A stretch of DNA of 64,000 nucleotides from Adiantum capillus-veneris (taxonomy: Eukaryota > Streptophyta > Polypodiopsida > Polypodiales > Pteridaceae): contig CM043945.1 of NCBI GenBank assembly GCA_014529385.2, forward strand, positions 141,460,241-141,524,240, written 5' to 3'. Each line of letters starts with the position of its first letter. The first letter of the stretch is position 1. Position numbers and translations under genes: made by a program. Below, in pieces: positions 1-10,775 of the stretch. Under the pieces are notes generated by a model. The model saw only the letters and a program-made list of their open reading frames with translations, ran no database searches and was not told the origin of the DNA.

Positions 1-750
1 GATGACTATGTTTTATGTTGCTCCCAGTCATTCATGCTTCGGCACATGGTTGCAATTGGGACTAGGTGTGTTGCTACTAGAATGACAGGAGCATCTGTTT
101 GACAGAAATCACCGTGCATGGATGCACTGGCACATGGTTGCAATTGCGGCTAGGTGTGTCATTGAAAAAGCGTAGGGTGACTATGTTTTATGTTGCTCCC
201 AGTCATTCATGCTTCGGCACATGGTTGCAATTGCGATTAGGTGTGTTGCTGCTAGAATGATAGGAGCATCTATTTGAAAGAAGTCACCGTGCGTGGATGC
301 ACTGGCACATGGTTGCAATTGCGGCTAGGTGTGTCATTGCAAAAGCGTAGGGTGACTATGTTTTATGTTGCTCCCAGTATTTCATGCTTCGGCACATGGT
401 TGCAATTGCGACTAGGTGTGTTGCTGCTAGAATGACGGTAGCATCTAATGCATGAACGTGTGCTCAAATAATTTCATAATGTTTCATATGCTTGAATCTT
501 GAAAGAAGACATCGTGCGTGGATGCACTGGCACATGGTTGCAATTGTGACTAGGTGTGTCATTTCAAAACCGTAGGATGACTATGTTTTATGTTGCTCCC
601 AGTCATTCATGCTTCGGCACATGGTTGCAATTGCGACTAGGTGTGTTGATGCTAGATTGACGGTAGCTTTTGTTTGAAAGAAGTCACCGTGCGTGGATGC
701 ACTGGCACATGGTTGCAATTGCGGCTAGGTGTGTCATTGCAAAAGCGTAG
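1..750. repeat. 175-bp tandem repeat array (about 4.3 units, cut by window edge)
   Basis: Units begin at 1, 176, 351 and 576 with the word GATGACTATG/GGTGACTATG. The step is exactly 175 bp except for the third unit, which carries a 50-bp insertion near 445-495. Each unit contains the 18-bp word CACATGGTTGCAATTGCG twice, about 89 bp apart, so the unit itself looks like an old duplication of a half-unit. The array stops abruptly at 750, where a protein-kinase-like reading frame begins. No function is visible. Confidence 0.93.
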
Positions 751-900
751 GTATAGAGACACAAAAGACCAACAATACCGATGAAAACTGGCACAAGCTT
801 CATCCTTGGCGAGCTCCTGAGTTACTAGATGGCAATAATTTATGCACATGGACCAAGGCCACAGATGTGTACGCCATAGGATGGGTGATATGGCAATTTT
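751..900 (+). pseudogene. Protein kinase catalytic-domain fragment (one exon)
   Basis: The frame is open from the repeat into position 926. It contains W-R-A-P-E-L-L, which fits kinase subdomain VIII (usual form W-M-A-P-E), followed 17 residues later by D-V-Y-A-I-G-W-V-I-W-Q, which fits subdomain IX (usual form D-V-Y-S-F-G-V-V-L-W-E). The ATP-binding lobe, the HRD loop and the DFG motif are missing; the sequence upstream is satellite DNA. GTAAGT at 901-906 is a good splice donor directly after the kinase-like segment, so this is probably one exon of a former or captured gene. Orphan gene fragment is the safest reading. The identification rests on two short motifs. Confidence 0.6.
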
Positions 901-924
901 GTAAGTTTTTGTGGAGAGTTCTCT

Positions 925-1128
925 GACTACTACAACACAGATTGGTTCAAATATAAGGTTTTAGTGGAGGTACAAGCCATATCTAGGATTGTTGTGGAAG
1001 GTTGGGTGAGGAAGAAATCCATAAAAAGAAAGACCTTGGCACTTTTGGACGAAGAATTAGAAAGATTTGAAGCCCAGCCAGAACAATGCTTACGCCCTCC
1101 CTCTGAATTGAGTGTAGCCTTTTTTTGA
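925..1128 (+). pseudogene. Open 67-codon fragment, possible next exon of the kinase-like gene
   Basis: This frame is open for 67 codons and ends in TGA at 1126-1128. It follows the putative donor at 901 at a distance suited to a very short intron, with an AG at 939-940 or nearby as a possible acceptor. The peptide is rich in charged residues (a K/R cluster followed by a D-E-E-L-E-R segment). I recognise no domain in it. It may be the C-terminal exon of the kinase-like fragment or chance open sequence. Confidence 0.3.
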
Positions 1129-1350
1129 TGGATATATGATGTACTTTATTAAGCAGGGTTTTTTGAGACTTGTGACTTATAAAAGCACTTTTAAAAATTG
1201 GGTTTTATGCGCAATGGATGATGTATGAGTAATAAAAACACTTTGTTATATCTCAATAGACAACAAATTTTCTATGAGTTTTGTTTTTTCTCTGAAGTTT
1301 CAAGCAATAAGCCACGTGGAGTCACTGATTGTCATTCATTGATTTAAAAA

Positions 1351-1494
1351 ATGGTGGTTACTCTTATATCAATTGATTGTCGTAAGATGGTGGTTATTCT
1401 AATATCAATTGATTGTCGTAAAATGGTGGTTAAAATTATAGCAATTGATTGTTGTAAAATGGTGGTTACTCTTATAGCAATTGATTATCATTAA
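1351..1494. repeat. 36-bp tandem repeat, four copies
   Basis: ATGGTGGTTA starts at 1351, 1387, 1423 and 1459, a step of exactly 36 bp. Each copy ends in a variant of ATATCAATTGATTGTCGTAA. The flanking 1129-1350 and 1495-1513 is AT-rich and shows no gene. Confidence 0.9.
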
Positions 1495-1513
1495 GTTTGT
1501 ATGCCGTAACTGA

Positions 1514-1922
1514 AGTATAGTGTTTAATCAGGATATAGATAATGATAATCAAAGGGCTAAGCGCGCTTTTGAGCGTCTCAGATCCATGTGTCAAGGCGGT
1601 GGAGTGAACGACACCGCTCGAATTGTTGCTCGTTGCTCCTAGTGGGCCAACCCAGTGGGTACACAATGGAAAGAGGTGAACACTAGGATTGACCGAGAAA
1701 TGGCGAAATCCATATGGCCAGGCGTTGCAGATGACAACATCAAGAAAGGTCGACTGAAGCTATCACAATGCATTAATGCAGACATACGCGATAATGGAGA
1801 GAACATATATCTCGATGTTATGGGTCATCCTATGTATCATATGGATTGTCCATTGTGGTTTTCCAAGATGTTATACATGCATTATGTCTTGGGTGAAGCA
1901 GTGGACTTTACCTCAAGGACAC
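1514..1922 (+). pseudogene. RING-H2 gene remnant, 5' portion (interrupted by element A)
   Basis: The frame is open from 1514 (just after a TGA at 1511-1513) to 1922, apart from one TAG at 1640-1642. It carries a charged N-terminal part and a segment with M-A-K-S-I-W-P-G and H-P-M-Y-H-M-D-C-P-L-W-F that I do not recognise. At 1922 it runs into the left terminus of gypsy element A. Beyond the right end of A, at 20189, the same reading frame resumes and leads into a coiled coil and RING-H2 finger. The bases ACAC occur on both sides of A (1919-1922 and 20189-20192) and look like its target-site duplication. Removing A plus one ACAC keeps the frame. No start codon can be chosen with confidence. 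Confidence 0.6.
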
Positions 1923-3452
1923 TGATGGGAGCAAAGCGAACCCCGAACCCCCGACGGCCTCTAAAACACCGAGGACCGAATGGAGCGCCTCGTGCCTGTC
2001 ATGGTAAAGCAAACTGGGAGAACCACCTAGCTTCAGCGGCTAGGACGCAAACAACACACCACCATAACAAAGTTTTCATCCAAGAGAGATGGATGCTTAG
2101 GAGTAATGATGAAGAGGAAAGGGAATGAGATCAAGTGAGAGAAAGAGAGAGTGAGGGAGGGGGTATAGCGGCTTAGTACTTAGGCACCACAAAAGGATGG
2201 CGAATCCGCACACCCTTCACACATACACAAGCTCACACCAAAACACAAGACTAGGTGGCGATTCGGCACACCTCACATGGGCAAAACATTGCAAGAAAAC
2301 ATACTCACAAAACCTCAAGCTTTATTTAGAGAATTAGGCGATGAAATGGGGAGCATAGGGTAGGGGAATGAGAAGGGAGAGAGTGGTAGAGCACATGGCA
2401 GATAGGTGGGAGTTGATGGCGAAGACTCGCACGAGGATTATGGCCATCATCCTTCATTTAGTTGCCCTTCATCTTCCATAGCCAAGGGTGTAGAGGTCAT
2501 GCTCAAGACAAGCATGGTGATTGCGGTGATGGTGATGGTGTGGGTGTGTGTGTGTGCACTAGGCACACACAGTGCATGGTGTGTTCTTTGGTGATGTTGT
2601 GTGTTTAGTGTGATTGTGACCCCTCTTTATATAGGGGAGAAGGGGGGAGAAATTCTAGAATTTAGAAATGAAGAAATCATTATCTACATAGGCCATGTGA
2701 CTGTGGGCCCCACTTGTCTGGCTGTGTGTATATGTGCCAGAACAACAGTCTCATGAGAGAGAGATGGGTTGATGAAAAAAAGTGAGAGGTGACATGGAGA
2801 ATAAAGTAATTACAAGAGGGGAGAGAGGGGAGTGTGTTCAGAGGTGAATCTATGTGCAGATGTGTGTGAACACAAGAAAAATCAGGTAACCACCGGGTGG
2901 GGATGGGTCTGTGGGCATCTTTTTCAGTGAAACATAGTGTGTGTGAGTGTGGGGGAGGTTATTTAGCTACAAGACAAGAGACATGGAACCCTTTAGAGAG
3001 AGAGGGGGGTATTTGGGTCATGGGATATGATAGGAGAGAGAAAGAGGGGGTGGGTTATACTATTTTGGAAGATAGGGTAAGTTGCATGTGAGTTAGGGTG
3101 CATTATTGGTGAGTTATAATGCATCATTGGTGAGAGGTGGGGTAGCTTGAGGGGAGAGAGAAAGGAGAAAGGACAAGGGGAAGAGAGAGGGGGTTGACCT
3201 TTTGAGTGGAAGAGAGGAAAAGGGACACCCGATGGGGCAACAGTGCAGAAAAATGAGGCAAGGTGGGGATGGGCTACCCCGCAGGCATGAGGTGGCCTAT
3301 TTTACCTTTCTTATATATTTACATAATCATACTTTATTTTTTTCTTACTTTTTCCGATGCCTTTTATCACTCCCTCCCTAAGAGGGGGTCTTCATGGGGT
3401 GGGGACAAGAGAAGAGGGGTATGGGAGCTTGGCTTGTGAAAAGCCCCCATCA
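1923..3452 (-). repeat. Element A, 3' LTR
   Basis: This 1530-bp copy matches the LTRs at 18627-20188 and 11005-12550 along its length. Read on the minus strand it starts TGATGGGGGCTTTTCACAAG and ends GCTCCCATCA, where the other copies have GCTCCCGTCA. A promoter-like TATATAA lies on the minus strand within 2624-2634 (plus strand CTCTTTATATAG), and AATAAA on the minus strand about 300 bp further on (around 2325) could serve polyadenylation. The boundary with the internal region is set by the adjacent polypurine tract. Confidence 0.92.
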
Positions 3453-3515
3453 TTAGCCCTCCCCTTTTGGCTAGAGTCATTCATGTCTCTAGCTCATCTG
3501 TTATTATCATCAGAG
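3453..3515 (-). other. Element A polypurine tract and stub of its pol 3' end
   Basis: Directly next to the 3' LTR the minus strand reads CCAAAAGGGGAGGGCTAA, a polypurine tract that primes plus-strand DNA synthesis. The rest of the stub is the last part of the pol frame and 3' untranslated region, matching 4863-4945 in element B. It is cut at 3516-3520 by insertion of element B. The continuation of A's pol resumes at 12551. Confidence 0.85.
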
Positions 3516-3520
3516 GTGGC
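3516..3520. other. Target-site duplication of element B, left copy
   Basis: GTGGC here matches GTGGC at 12551-12555, immediately right of element B. Two further bases, AG at 3521-3522, separate this copy from the LTR terminus. If one GTGGC and the AG are removed with B, the end of the pol frame of A reads in the same frame as the matching stretch in B, which supports this assignment. Confidence 0.75.
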
Positions 3521-3522
3521 AG

Positions 3523-4862
3523 TGACGGGAGCAAAGTGAACCCCGAACCCCGACGGCCTCTAAAACACGGGGGACCAAATGGCGCGCCTCGAGCCTGTCA
3601 TGGTAAAGCAAACAGGGGGCAGCACCTAGCATTAGCGGCTAGGACGCAAACAACACACCACCATAACAAAGTTTTCATCCAAGAGAGATGGATGCTTGGG
3701 AGTAATGATGAAAAGGAAAGGGAATGAGATCAAGTGAGAGAGAGAGAGAGAGTGTGAGGGAGGGGGTATAGCGGCTTAGTACTTAGGCATCACAAAAGGA
3801 TGGCGAATCCGCACACCCTTCACATATACACAAGCTCACTCCAAAACACAAGACTAGGTGGCGATTCCGCACACCTCACATGGGCAAAACATTGCAAGAA
3901 AACATACTCACAAAACCTCAAGATTTATTTAGAGAATTAGGCGATGAAATGGGGAGCATAGGGTAGGGGAATGAGAAGGGAGAGAGTGGTAGACCACATG
4001 GCGGATAGGTGGGAGTTGATGGCGAAGACTCGCACGAGGATAATGGCCATCATCCTTCATTTAGTTTCCCTTCATCTTCCATAGCCAAGGATGTAGAGGT
4101 CATGGTCAAGACAAGCATGGTGATTGCCATGATGGTGATGGTGTGGGTGCGTGTATGTGCACTAGGCACACATAGTGCATGGTGTGTTCTTTGGTGGTGT
4201 TGTGTTTTTTTGTGTGATGGTGACCCCTCTTTATATAGGGGAGGAGGGGGGAGAAAATCTAGAATTTAGAAATGAAGAAATCATTATCTACATAGGCCAT
4301 GTGACTGTGGGCCCCACTTGTCTGGCTGTGTGTATATGTGCCAGAACAGCAGTCTCATGAGAGAGAGACCAAGAGAGAGAGATGGGTTGATGAAAAAAAG
4401 TGAGAGGTGACATGGAGAATAAAGTAATTACAAGAGGAGAGAGAGGGGAGTGTGTTCAGAGGTGAATCTGTGTGTAGATGTGTGTTAACACAAGAAAAAT
4501 CAGGTAACCACCGGGCCGGGATGGGTCTGTGGGCACCTTTTTCAGTGAAACTGAGTGTGTGTGAGTGTGGGGGAGGTTATTTAGCTACAAGACAAGAGAC
4601 ATGGCGCCCTTTAGAGAGAGAGGGGGATATTTGGGTCATGGGATATGATAGGAGAGAGAAAGAGGGGGTGGGGTGGAGATGGGCTACCCCGCAGGCATGA
4701 GGTGGCCTATTTTACCTTTCTTATATATTTACATAATCATACTTTATTTTTTTCTTACTTTTTCCGATTCCTTTTATCACTCCCTCCATAAGAGGGGGTT
4801 TTCATGGGGTGGGGACGAGAGAAGAGGGGTATGGGAGCTTGGCTTGTGAAAAGCCCCCATCT
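3523..4862 (-). repeat. Element B, 3' LTR (with internal deletion)
   Basis: This LTR is 1340 bp against 1546 bp for its partner at 11005-12550. The difference is one internal deletion of about 206 bp near 4673: the copy passes from GAGGGGGTGGGG directly to GGAGATGGGCTACC, whereas the partner has the stretch 12152-12360 between them. The deletion ends lie in GTGGGG-like repeats. The inner end reads CCCATCT where the others have CCCATCA. The TATA-like site on the minus strand lies at 4228-4238. Confidence 0.92.
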
Positions 4863-4880
4863 TCAGCCCTCCCCTTTTGG
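4863..4880 (-). promoter_or_regulatory. Element B polypurine tract
   Basis: The minus strand reads CCAAAAGGGGAGGGCTGA immediately before the 3' LTR. A purine run in this place is the usual primer for plus-strand synthesis in LTR retrotransposons. It matches the tract of A at 3453-3470 and that of C at 41443-41458. Confidence 0.85.
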
Positions 4881-4890
4881 CTAGAGGCAT

Positions 4891-6701
4891 TCATGTCTCT
4901 AGCTCATCTGTTTGATCATTATCGTCAGAGGTGGCGGCTGATGGTGTGTCCTCATCTGGAATGTCAATTGGTGGAGCCTTGTCAAATCGAAGAAAATAAG
5001 GTTTAAGTCGCCAACCATTTACCCTGGTTTTATGAAGTTTTCCATCAGCCTCCATAAGCTGGTAGCTTCCATTGGCATACTTTTTCCTTAGGATGAAAGG
5101 AGCTTCCCATCGGAGTAGGAGTTTCTTATCCTTGCGCGTGTCGAAGCGATTGTCGTAGCGGAGCACCAACATTCCTTTATTCAATTCTTTTTTCCGGAGA
5201 TGCTCGTTAAAGCTAAGCCGTCTATGCTCTGCTTGTGCTGTATAATAATTTATTGCTTCTTCTCTGTCCAGCTGCAGTCTTTCCAAGTTGATGATGTGAT
5301 CTCTCAAATGCATGTTGGGTTGTTGAAGCTGGCTTGCCATTACTCTGAGACTCTGTAGTTGCACTTCAATGGGCAAGATTGCTTCCTTACCAAATACTAT
5401 ATGATACGGTGTGAATCCCAAGGATGTACGAAATGAAGTTCTGTAGGCCCATAATGCTGGTAGTAGATACTTATCCCAGTCTCCAGGATGATTGTTTACC
5501 TGCTTGGTAATAACTTTTGAAAACATTCCATTTACCTTTTCAACTAGGCCATTACATTGAGGGTAATATGGTGAAGAGTGCCTCCTTGTAATGCCAAGTT
5601 TCTGCATTAATTCTCCTACCAAGTCTTCTCTAAAACCTGGCCCTCTATCAGAGATGATCTCTAAAGGTGTGCCCAACCTACAGCATATGTGCTCGTAGAT
5701 AAATTTAGCTACCTCTACCGCTGTGATTCTAGTGGTGGCTGTAGACTCTGCCCATCTAGTCATGTAGTCGACCCCCATGACAAGGTAGAATTTTCCTGAG
5801 TTGGCCCTAGGTAATGGCCCAATGGCATCGATACCCCATTTTTCAAATGGGCCATATGAGAGAATAGGTGTCTGTGGTTCAGGCATAAGTGACCTAGTGC
5901 CGGCCTTTTGACACAACTTACATGTTTTGCACCAGTTGTGTACATCACGGTTGAGGCTAGGCCATATGAATCCTGCCTGCATGATTTTCCTACTTGTTAT
6001 GTCTAGGGCAAAGTGACCACCACAAACCCCGTCGTGACAGCTACCAATTACTCCCGTGATTTCTTGAGAGAGAGGGACCTTCCTGAGTATTTGGTCCTTA
6101 CCCTTACAGTACAAACCGTCATTGATGAGTCGATACCTTGTGGCCTTCCCTGTCAGCCATTGCTTCTGTACCTTCGTTAAATCTGATGGGCATTTCCCTG
6201 TTTCCAAAAAATGCATGATTTCAAGCAAGGCATCACTTCCTTGAAATAGAGGGAGCTTTAGTTTTATTGCTCCAACCACCACTTTCTGTAGTCTTTCACT
6301 TGCTAGGGCATCTGCTTCTTGGTTTTGAGACCTTGGGATATGGTGTATTTGAACTTCTTCAAACTTACCCAACAAGGTTTTTGCACCACTTAAGCGAGTC
6401 CTTAAACTAGGATTCTTGCATGTCCATGCTCCATTTACTTGCCTTACCAGCAGTAGAGCATCCCCAAATAGATTAAGGCGTTGTACACCTTGTGAGACGC
6501 ACCATTGTAGACCCTTGGTTAGTGCTACATACTCAGCTTCATTGTTAGAATGTGAATCTAACAATTGGCCCAACGAAATTCCTTTGTCCCTTTGTCATCA
6601 AAGACCACTATGCCTGCAGCCGCTTTGTCGGACGCTCGCTTGTAGGCTCCATCAAAGTAGAGAGAGTATGCTCCTTCTACCATTGGTGGTACTGGAGGTA
6701 A
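4891..6701 (-). pseudogene. Element B archaeal-type RNase H and integrase
   Basis: The long frame 4891-6573 plus its out-of-frame start (about 6580-6701) encodes the second half of pol. First comes a ribonuclease H of the archaeal type: F-D-G-A near 6650, N-N-E-A-E-Y, F-G-D-A and N-Q-E-A-D-A-L supply the D-E-D-D residues. Integrase follows, with an H-H-C-C finger (G-G-H and C-K-T-C), then W-G-I-D-A-I-G, I-S-D-R-G and G-L-V-E-K-V-N. The last two acids are 35 residues apart (D-D-35-E). The C-terminus has R-V-N-G-W-R-L-K-P-Y-F, similar to Tat/Athila integrases, and no chromodomain is visible. A frameshift near 6580, absent from A, separates the RNase H start from the rest. A TGA at 6702-6704 separates it from RT/RNase H. 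Confidence 0.88.
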
Positions 6702-7919
6702 TCAGACTTCTCCCTCCTTAGATTGCTTCTCCTTCCCTTCAAAGACTTGGTAGGTCATGAGTCCCCCCAAACTTGCCCTTGTCGTGCTTTCTACCTGTAC
6801 CGTGTAGTCAAACTCTTGCATACGAACTAGCCATTTAGTAATTCTAGTAGACACATCCATGTGTTGTACAACATAGGGAAATATTTCATCCGTGGTTAGA
6901 ATCACAAATTGCTTAGGCAGCAAATATGACCTAAACTTTGTAGTTGCAAATCTAAGAGCTAGGACTAAGTGTTCCACATGGGTGAAACCTTTCTCTCCTG
7001 CTGTCATCATTCGACTAGAGAAGTAGATTGGCCTCATGAAAGATGTCGTCGTATCCTTTTGGAGTAGCACAGCCCCCAATGAGTCATCACCAACACTTGA
7101 GGTGACATAGAATTTTTCATCCCACTTAGGTGGTGAGATAGTTGGCAGAGTGGCTAAGACCTCCTTTACCTTGTTGTAGTGATGTTTGATTTCCTCGTCC
7201 CAAGTGAAAGTTGATCTTTGAGTGAGTTGTTGCAGTGGTAGAACAAGTTGTGATAGTAGATGTATGAATCTACTTAAGTACCTCACCTTCTGTAGAAAAG
7301 AGACCAGTTGACGTGCGGTCATTGGTGAAGGTAGGGCTATGAGTGCGGACACCTTACTTGGGTCAGCGTTGATACCTTTTGCTGAAATTTCATGGCCTAG
7401 TAGAATGACTTTACTCTCCCCAATGTGGCATTTATCCACATTTAATTGCCCACCTAGGCTCTGCAACCTGGCCAAACCTTCAGTTACCTTTTCTAAATGT
7501 GAAATACGGGAGCTATATATACAAAAATCATCAATGAACACTCTTATGGATGTTCCAAAGAACGGTTGAAAAACATATGTGACATATCTTTGGAATGTGG
7601 CAGGTGCATTTGTGAGACCAAATGGCATAACCTTGTATGCAAAACAACCCCATGGCGTGATAAAAGTGGTTTTTAGCTGATCTTCCAAGGCTATGCGTAT
7701 TTGAAAGTATCTAGAATAACCATCACAGACGGTATAGCATTCAAAACCCGCTACTTCATTCAGAATTTCATCCAAGAAAGGGAGAGGAAAGTGGTCTCTC
7801 TTTGTAGCTACATTTAGTGGTTTGTAGTCAACACAGACCCTCCACTTACCATATTTTTTAGGCGTCACCACTACGGGTGACACCCATTCTGAGTTTTCTA
7901 CAGGATAGATGAATCCCGC
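6702..7919 (-). pseudogene. Element B reverse transcriptase and first RNase H
   Basis: Reverse transcriptase motifs are in order: V-D-Y-K-P-L-N, C-D-G-Y-S-R-Y-F-Q-I, P-F-G-L-T-N-A-P-A-T-F-Q and the catalytic F-I-D-D. Next comes the gypsy connection/RNase H region with R-P-I-Y-F-S-S-R and L-T-T-D. In this first RNase H the usual catalytic Asp (T-D-A-S) is replaced (Y-V-T-S-S), as described for Tat-lineage elements that carry a second, archaeal-type RNase H. The region is in the same frame as gag and protease but is cut off by TAG at 7920-7922 (GAG in A) and ended by TGA at 6702-6704 (CGA in A). Confidence 0.88.
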
Positions 7920-7922
7920 CTA

Positions 7923-9050
7923 CAGCAGTTTCCTTACCTCGGCCAAGAGTGCCTTTTCTTGTATGACCCCCAATCGTCGTAGCTTTTGCACAACTGGTTT
8001 TACCCCTTCCTTCAACTTAATATGATGTTCCACCACTGTAATGCCTGTGATTCTTTCATAGTTGTCAATGAACAGGTTAGGAAATCCCATCAACATTTGC
8101 AAGAAACTATCTTTCTCCTCAAGTGTTAATTCCGTAGAAAACATACCCTTCAACCTACTTCCTCCTAGGCCAGGTGATTTGCTCTCCTCTTCATTGGGTT
8201 GCCCTTTTAGTGATGGATCACCAGTTGTGCTTACCCTTTGTGGATCCTTCATAATGATACCCATCACATCAATGGATCTGTCACTTTCGTCGGTGGATGT
8301 GGTCTCCTCCTCAGAACTGGAAGATTCGCTAGTGGTTTCTTCTACCAATGTTTCCAGATTCATTTTCTTCTGCATGCCAATCCTCATGTCGTAGTAGATT
8401 GTCTCCCCTTTCTTACCGGTCATGCGTAGAAGGCCAGTACCCCAGTCCTGTTTTGCCTTCGTGGCCATCAACCATGGCCTTCCCAAAATTAGTGGATAGC
8501 CCTCCCTCTTAGTAGGCATTACAAAAACATCTACCTCTACCTCAGTGTTGAAAGCTTTGATTTTCATGGCACTTACCACACCCACACACTTTACTTTTGC
8601 GTTGTTTGCCATCTTTGCCTTGCATGGAGAAGGCCTGTCAACCTCGAGCCCTAATCGAAGCATCATAGCTTCGCTCATTACACATATTTGTGCACCTCCA
8701 TCAATGTAGGTGTTTCCAACCCTCTTTCCTTTTATGTTTACGTCGACAATTGGAAGGATGTCCTCCATGTTGCATCCCGAAATTGCTCCAGCTACCTTTG
8801 TTTTGGAGCGTCTTGTACTTACCATTTTAGACCATTGTTGCCTTACTTTTGGTGCAAGATGTAGAAGCTGTGGCCATGTAATCTTCGGTCCTTGCTCTGC
8901 CACATCCAATGTTAGATAATAGGGATTCGAGCTTTCCCCTAGCTGGAAGGCAGTGATGCCCAATTTCCGTCGTGGCCTGGATGGTCTCTTGCTAGTTTCT
9001 CCTCTCATGCTTCTCTCATCATCTGATTGTGTAGCTTTCTCCCTCCTAGC
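7923..9050 (-). pseudogene. Element B protease region of gag-pol
   Basis: This continues the gag frame. A retropepsin-like segment has Y-I-D-G-G-A-Q-I-C-V-M followed by L-G-L-E-V and, downstream, G-R-P-W-L, typical of gypsy proteases. The active site reads D-G-G-A where D-S-G-A or D-T-G-A is usual; A has the same, so it is a family trait and not a mutation of one copy. A serine/glutamate/threonine-rich linker and an I-K-L-K-E-G segment lead towards RT. The frame is separated from gag by TGA at 9051-9053, where A has ACA. Confidence 0.8.
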
Positions 9051-9053
9051 TCA

Positions 9054-10145
9054 TTTCACAGTCATGGATTCAAGTGGTTCTAAAAAGGTTACCTTCTCCT
9101 TACCCTTGTCCCTCTCCTTTGCTCTGGGTGGATCCACTACTACGGTTTTTCCTTTCTCTTCTAGCCTTATGATGTTTACAGGGCGATCAGGTGGTGGGGC
9201 TGGTGGAAGAGGTGGGATGGATGCTTGTAGTGGTGTCTGGGGTGGACGTAGAATTTGTGTTGGTGGGGTTGGTGCTCGGGGTGGGGGTGTTCTTTCTCTA
9301 GGGGGTGACAATTGGTTCCTCCTACCTCCTCTATTATAGTTTTGTCGTGGTTTGGGACAGTAGTACATACCGTGACCGTCTTCTCCGTAGTTGTAGCAAT
9401 GATACTCCCTGTTTTGTCGTCGTGCTCTTCCAGGGTCTTGATCTCTTTCTTGACTCCTCCCTTGTTGTATTAAGTGGACAGACAAATTCTGCAGTTGGTC
9501 ATTAATATGGGCCAACATATCTTGTTGGTCATCTCTTACCCCAAGAGCCGGTGGTGGTGGTGGAATGGTGGTTGTCGTAGTTGCTGGTCGACGCGATGTT
9601 CCTGATTCTGTTGACTCGGTTTCTTTGGCTTTCATTCACAACTTCTTGTCTTTAAGGCGAGCAATCTCAACGGCTAACTCGTACGTAGCCGGGAATCTAC
9701 CTTTCACCTTCTCCTTGAGAAGCGGCCATAAGCCATGCGTGCACCGATCTTTTTTTAGGAAATCGGGTGCAGCTTCCCCCCTAGCCAGTGACTCAACCCA
9801 CCGTTCCCACAAATCGACAAATTTGGACTCATAGGTGGCATATTCTAAAAGACCCTCCTGCTTCAAGTCTTTCAATTTGTCCCACAACTTTTCTGAAGTG
9901 GTACCTCTCCCAAAGCGCCTCTTAAAAGCGGTTTATAAGGGTTCCCAGTCATCCTTGGTTGCTTGTGGAAGTGCATGATACCATGATCTAGCTTCGAGCT
10001 TCATGAGATGCTTAAAGATTCTAACCCGGGATTCATCCCTATCTTTGTTGCTCACTACACATGCTACTTCAAAGTCATCTAGGAAGTCTGTTACCAAATC
10101 CTCCCCCTTCTTTCCTTAAAATGTTGAAAATGCTACACTTGCCAT
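9054..10145 (-). pseudogene. Element B gag (capsid and nucleocapsid)
   Basis: Gag starts at ATG 10143-10145. The capsid region has W-Y-x-A-L-P, F-K-R-R-F-G and Y-x-x-K-F-V-D-L-W-E-R-W, as in plant gypsy gag. A zinc knuckle follows but its second cysteine is lost (C-Y-N-Y against C-Y-N-C in A). A proline-rich tail comes next. Stops at 10116-10118 (TAA), 9933-9935 (TAA) and 9636-9638 (TGA, CGA in A) inactivate it; the frame itself is unbroken. Confidence 0.85.
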
Positions 10146-10229
10146 GATTACGGAGAGAGAGCTAGAAAGACACACTACTTAACTTGCAAAAGTTTTTTTT
10201 CTTCTTTACAAGGAGGAGTGTATACCCTC

Positions 10230-10448
10230 TTATACTAGGACATAGATTAAAACTTCAAACGGTACATTGCCTTGTACCAAAGGTAAGACAAATGGTTGAT
10301 CTGATGCGAGAACCTCCAAAAACCGCACCCCACCCGGCATGGTGTCAATGACGTGCTGGTAGTGAGCCTTCAAATCCAGTATTACCTTGATTGAGCGTAC
10401 ACGTGTTGGTATGTGTGATCTGTCTTGAGGTAGGTTGTACTGATTCAT
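10230..10448 (-). CDS. Small leader ORF c of element B (72 aa), function unknown
   Basis: This ORF lies between the PBS and gag, about 85 bp upstream of the gag start. The same peptide can be read in A at 17851-18068, where a stop codon interrupts it. I recognise no domain. It shares no frame with gag. It is either a true accessory ORF or a conserved leader that happens to be open. Confidence 0.35.
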   Translation of the reverse strand: MNQYNLPQDRSHIPTRVRSIKVILDLKAHYQHVIDTMPGGVRFLEVLASDQPFVLPLVQGNVPFEVLIYVLV

Positions 10449-10465
10449 GTGAAGCTTAGAGGTGC

Positions 10466-10690
10466 TTAGTCACTGTCCAAGCTTGTGGGAGAGGGTGGTG
10501 TTCTTTCCTGAAACAAACTCAGGAGATCCCTAGTTTCTCTAGTGAGAGTGTGAGCCAATGCTTCCGTTATCTGTGCTGCAGCATCAGGTGCGACTTGAAA
10601 ACTGACTGTCATAATTACCTCGGTGACTTGAGCTACCCGATTCTCAAAGTAGAATAGTGTTGATTCTCTATTGTGTAGAGATCCTTCCAT
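10466..10690 (-). CDS. Small leader ORF b of element B (74 aa), function unknown
   Basis: The ORF starts M-E-G-S-L-H-N and ends D-S-D just 18 bp before leader ORF c. The copy in A (18088-18312) is open over the same length with few substitutions, so the frame has not decayed in either copy although gag-pol has. No known domain is seen. It could belong to a spliced upstream protein together with ORF a. Confidence 0.4.
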   Translation of the reverse strand: MEGSLHNRESTLFYFENRVAQVTEVIMTVSFQVAPDAAAQITEALAHTLTRETRDLLSLFQERTPPSPTSLDSD

Positions 10691-10775
10691 TTTGTTGTTG
10701 TGGGTTGGTTGTAGGTTGCGGACATGGTTTCGACCTTCTCCTTCTTCTTGTTGGCACTTGGCCTATGTATATCCA

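Noticed and set aside
1351-1494. 36-bp direct repeats, CRISPR-like length
   Set aside because: Units are contiguous with no variable spacers, in plant DNA; a simple tandem array.
1655-2128. A single 157-codon gene
   Set aside because: Only the first half (to 1922) is gene-like; the second half is translated LTR sequence and recurs at 3467-3727 and 10976-11209.
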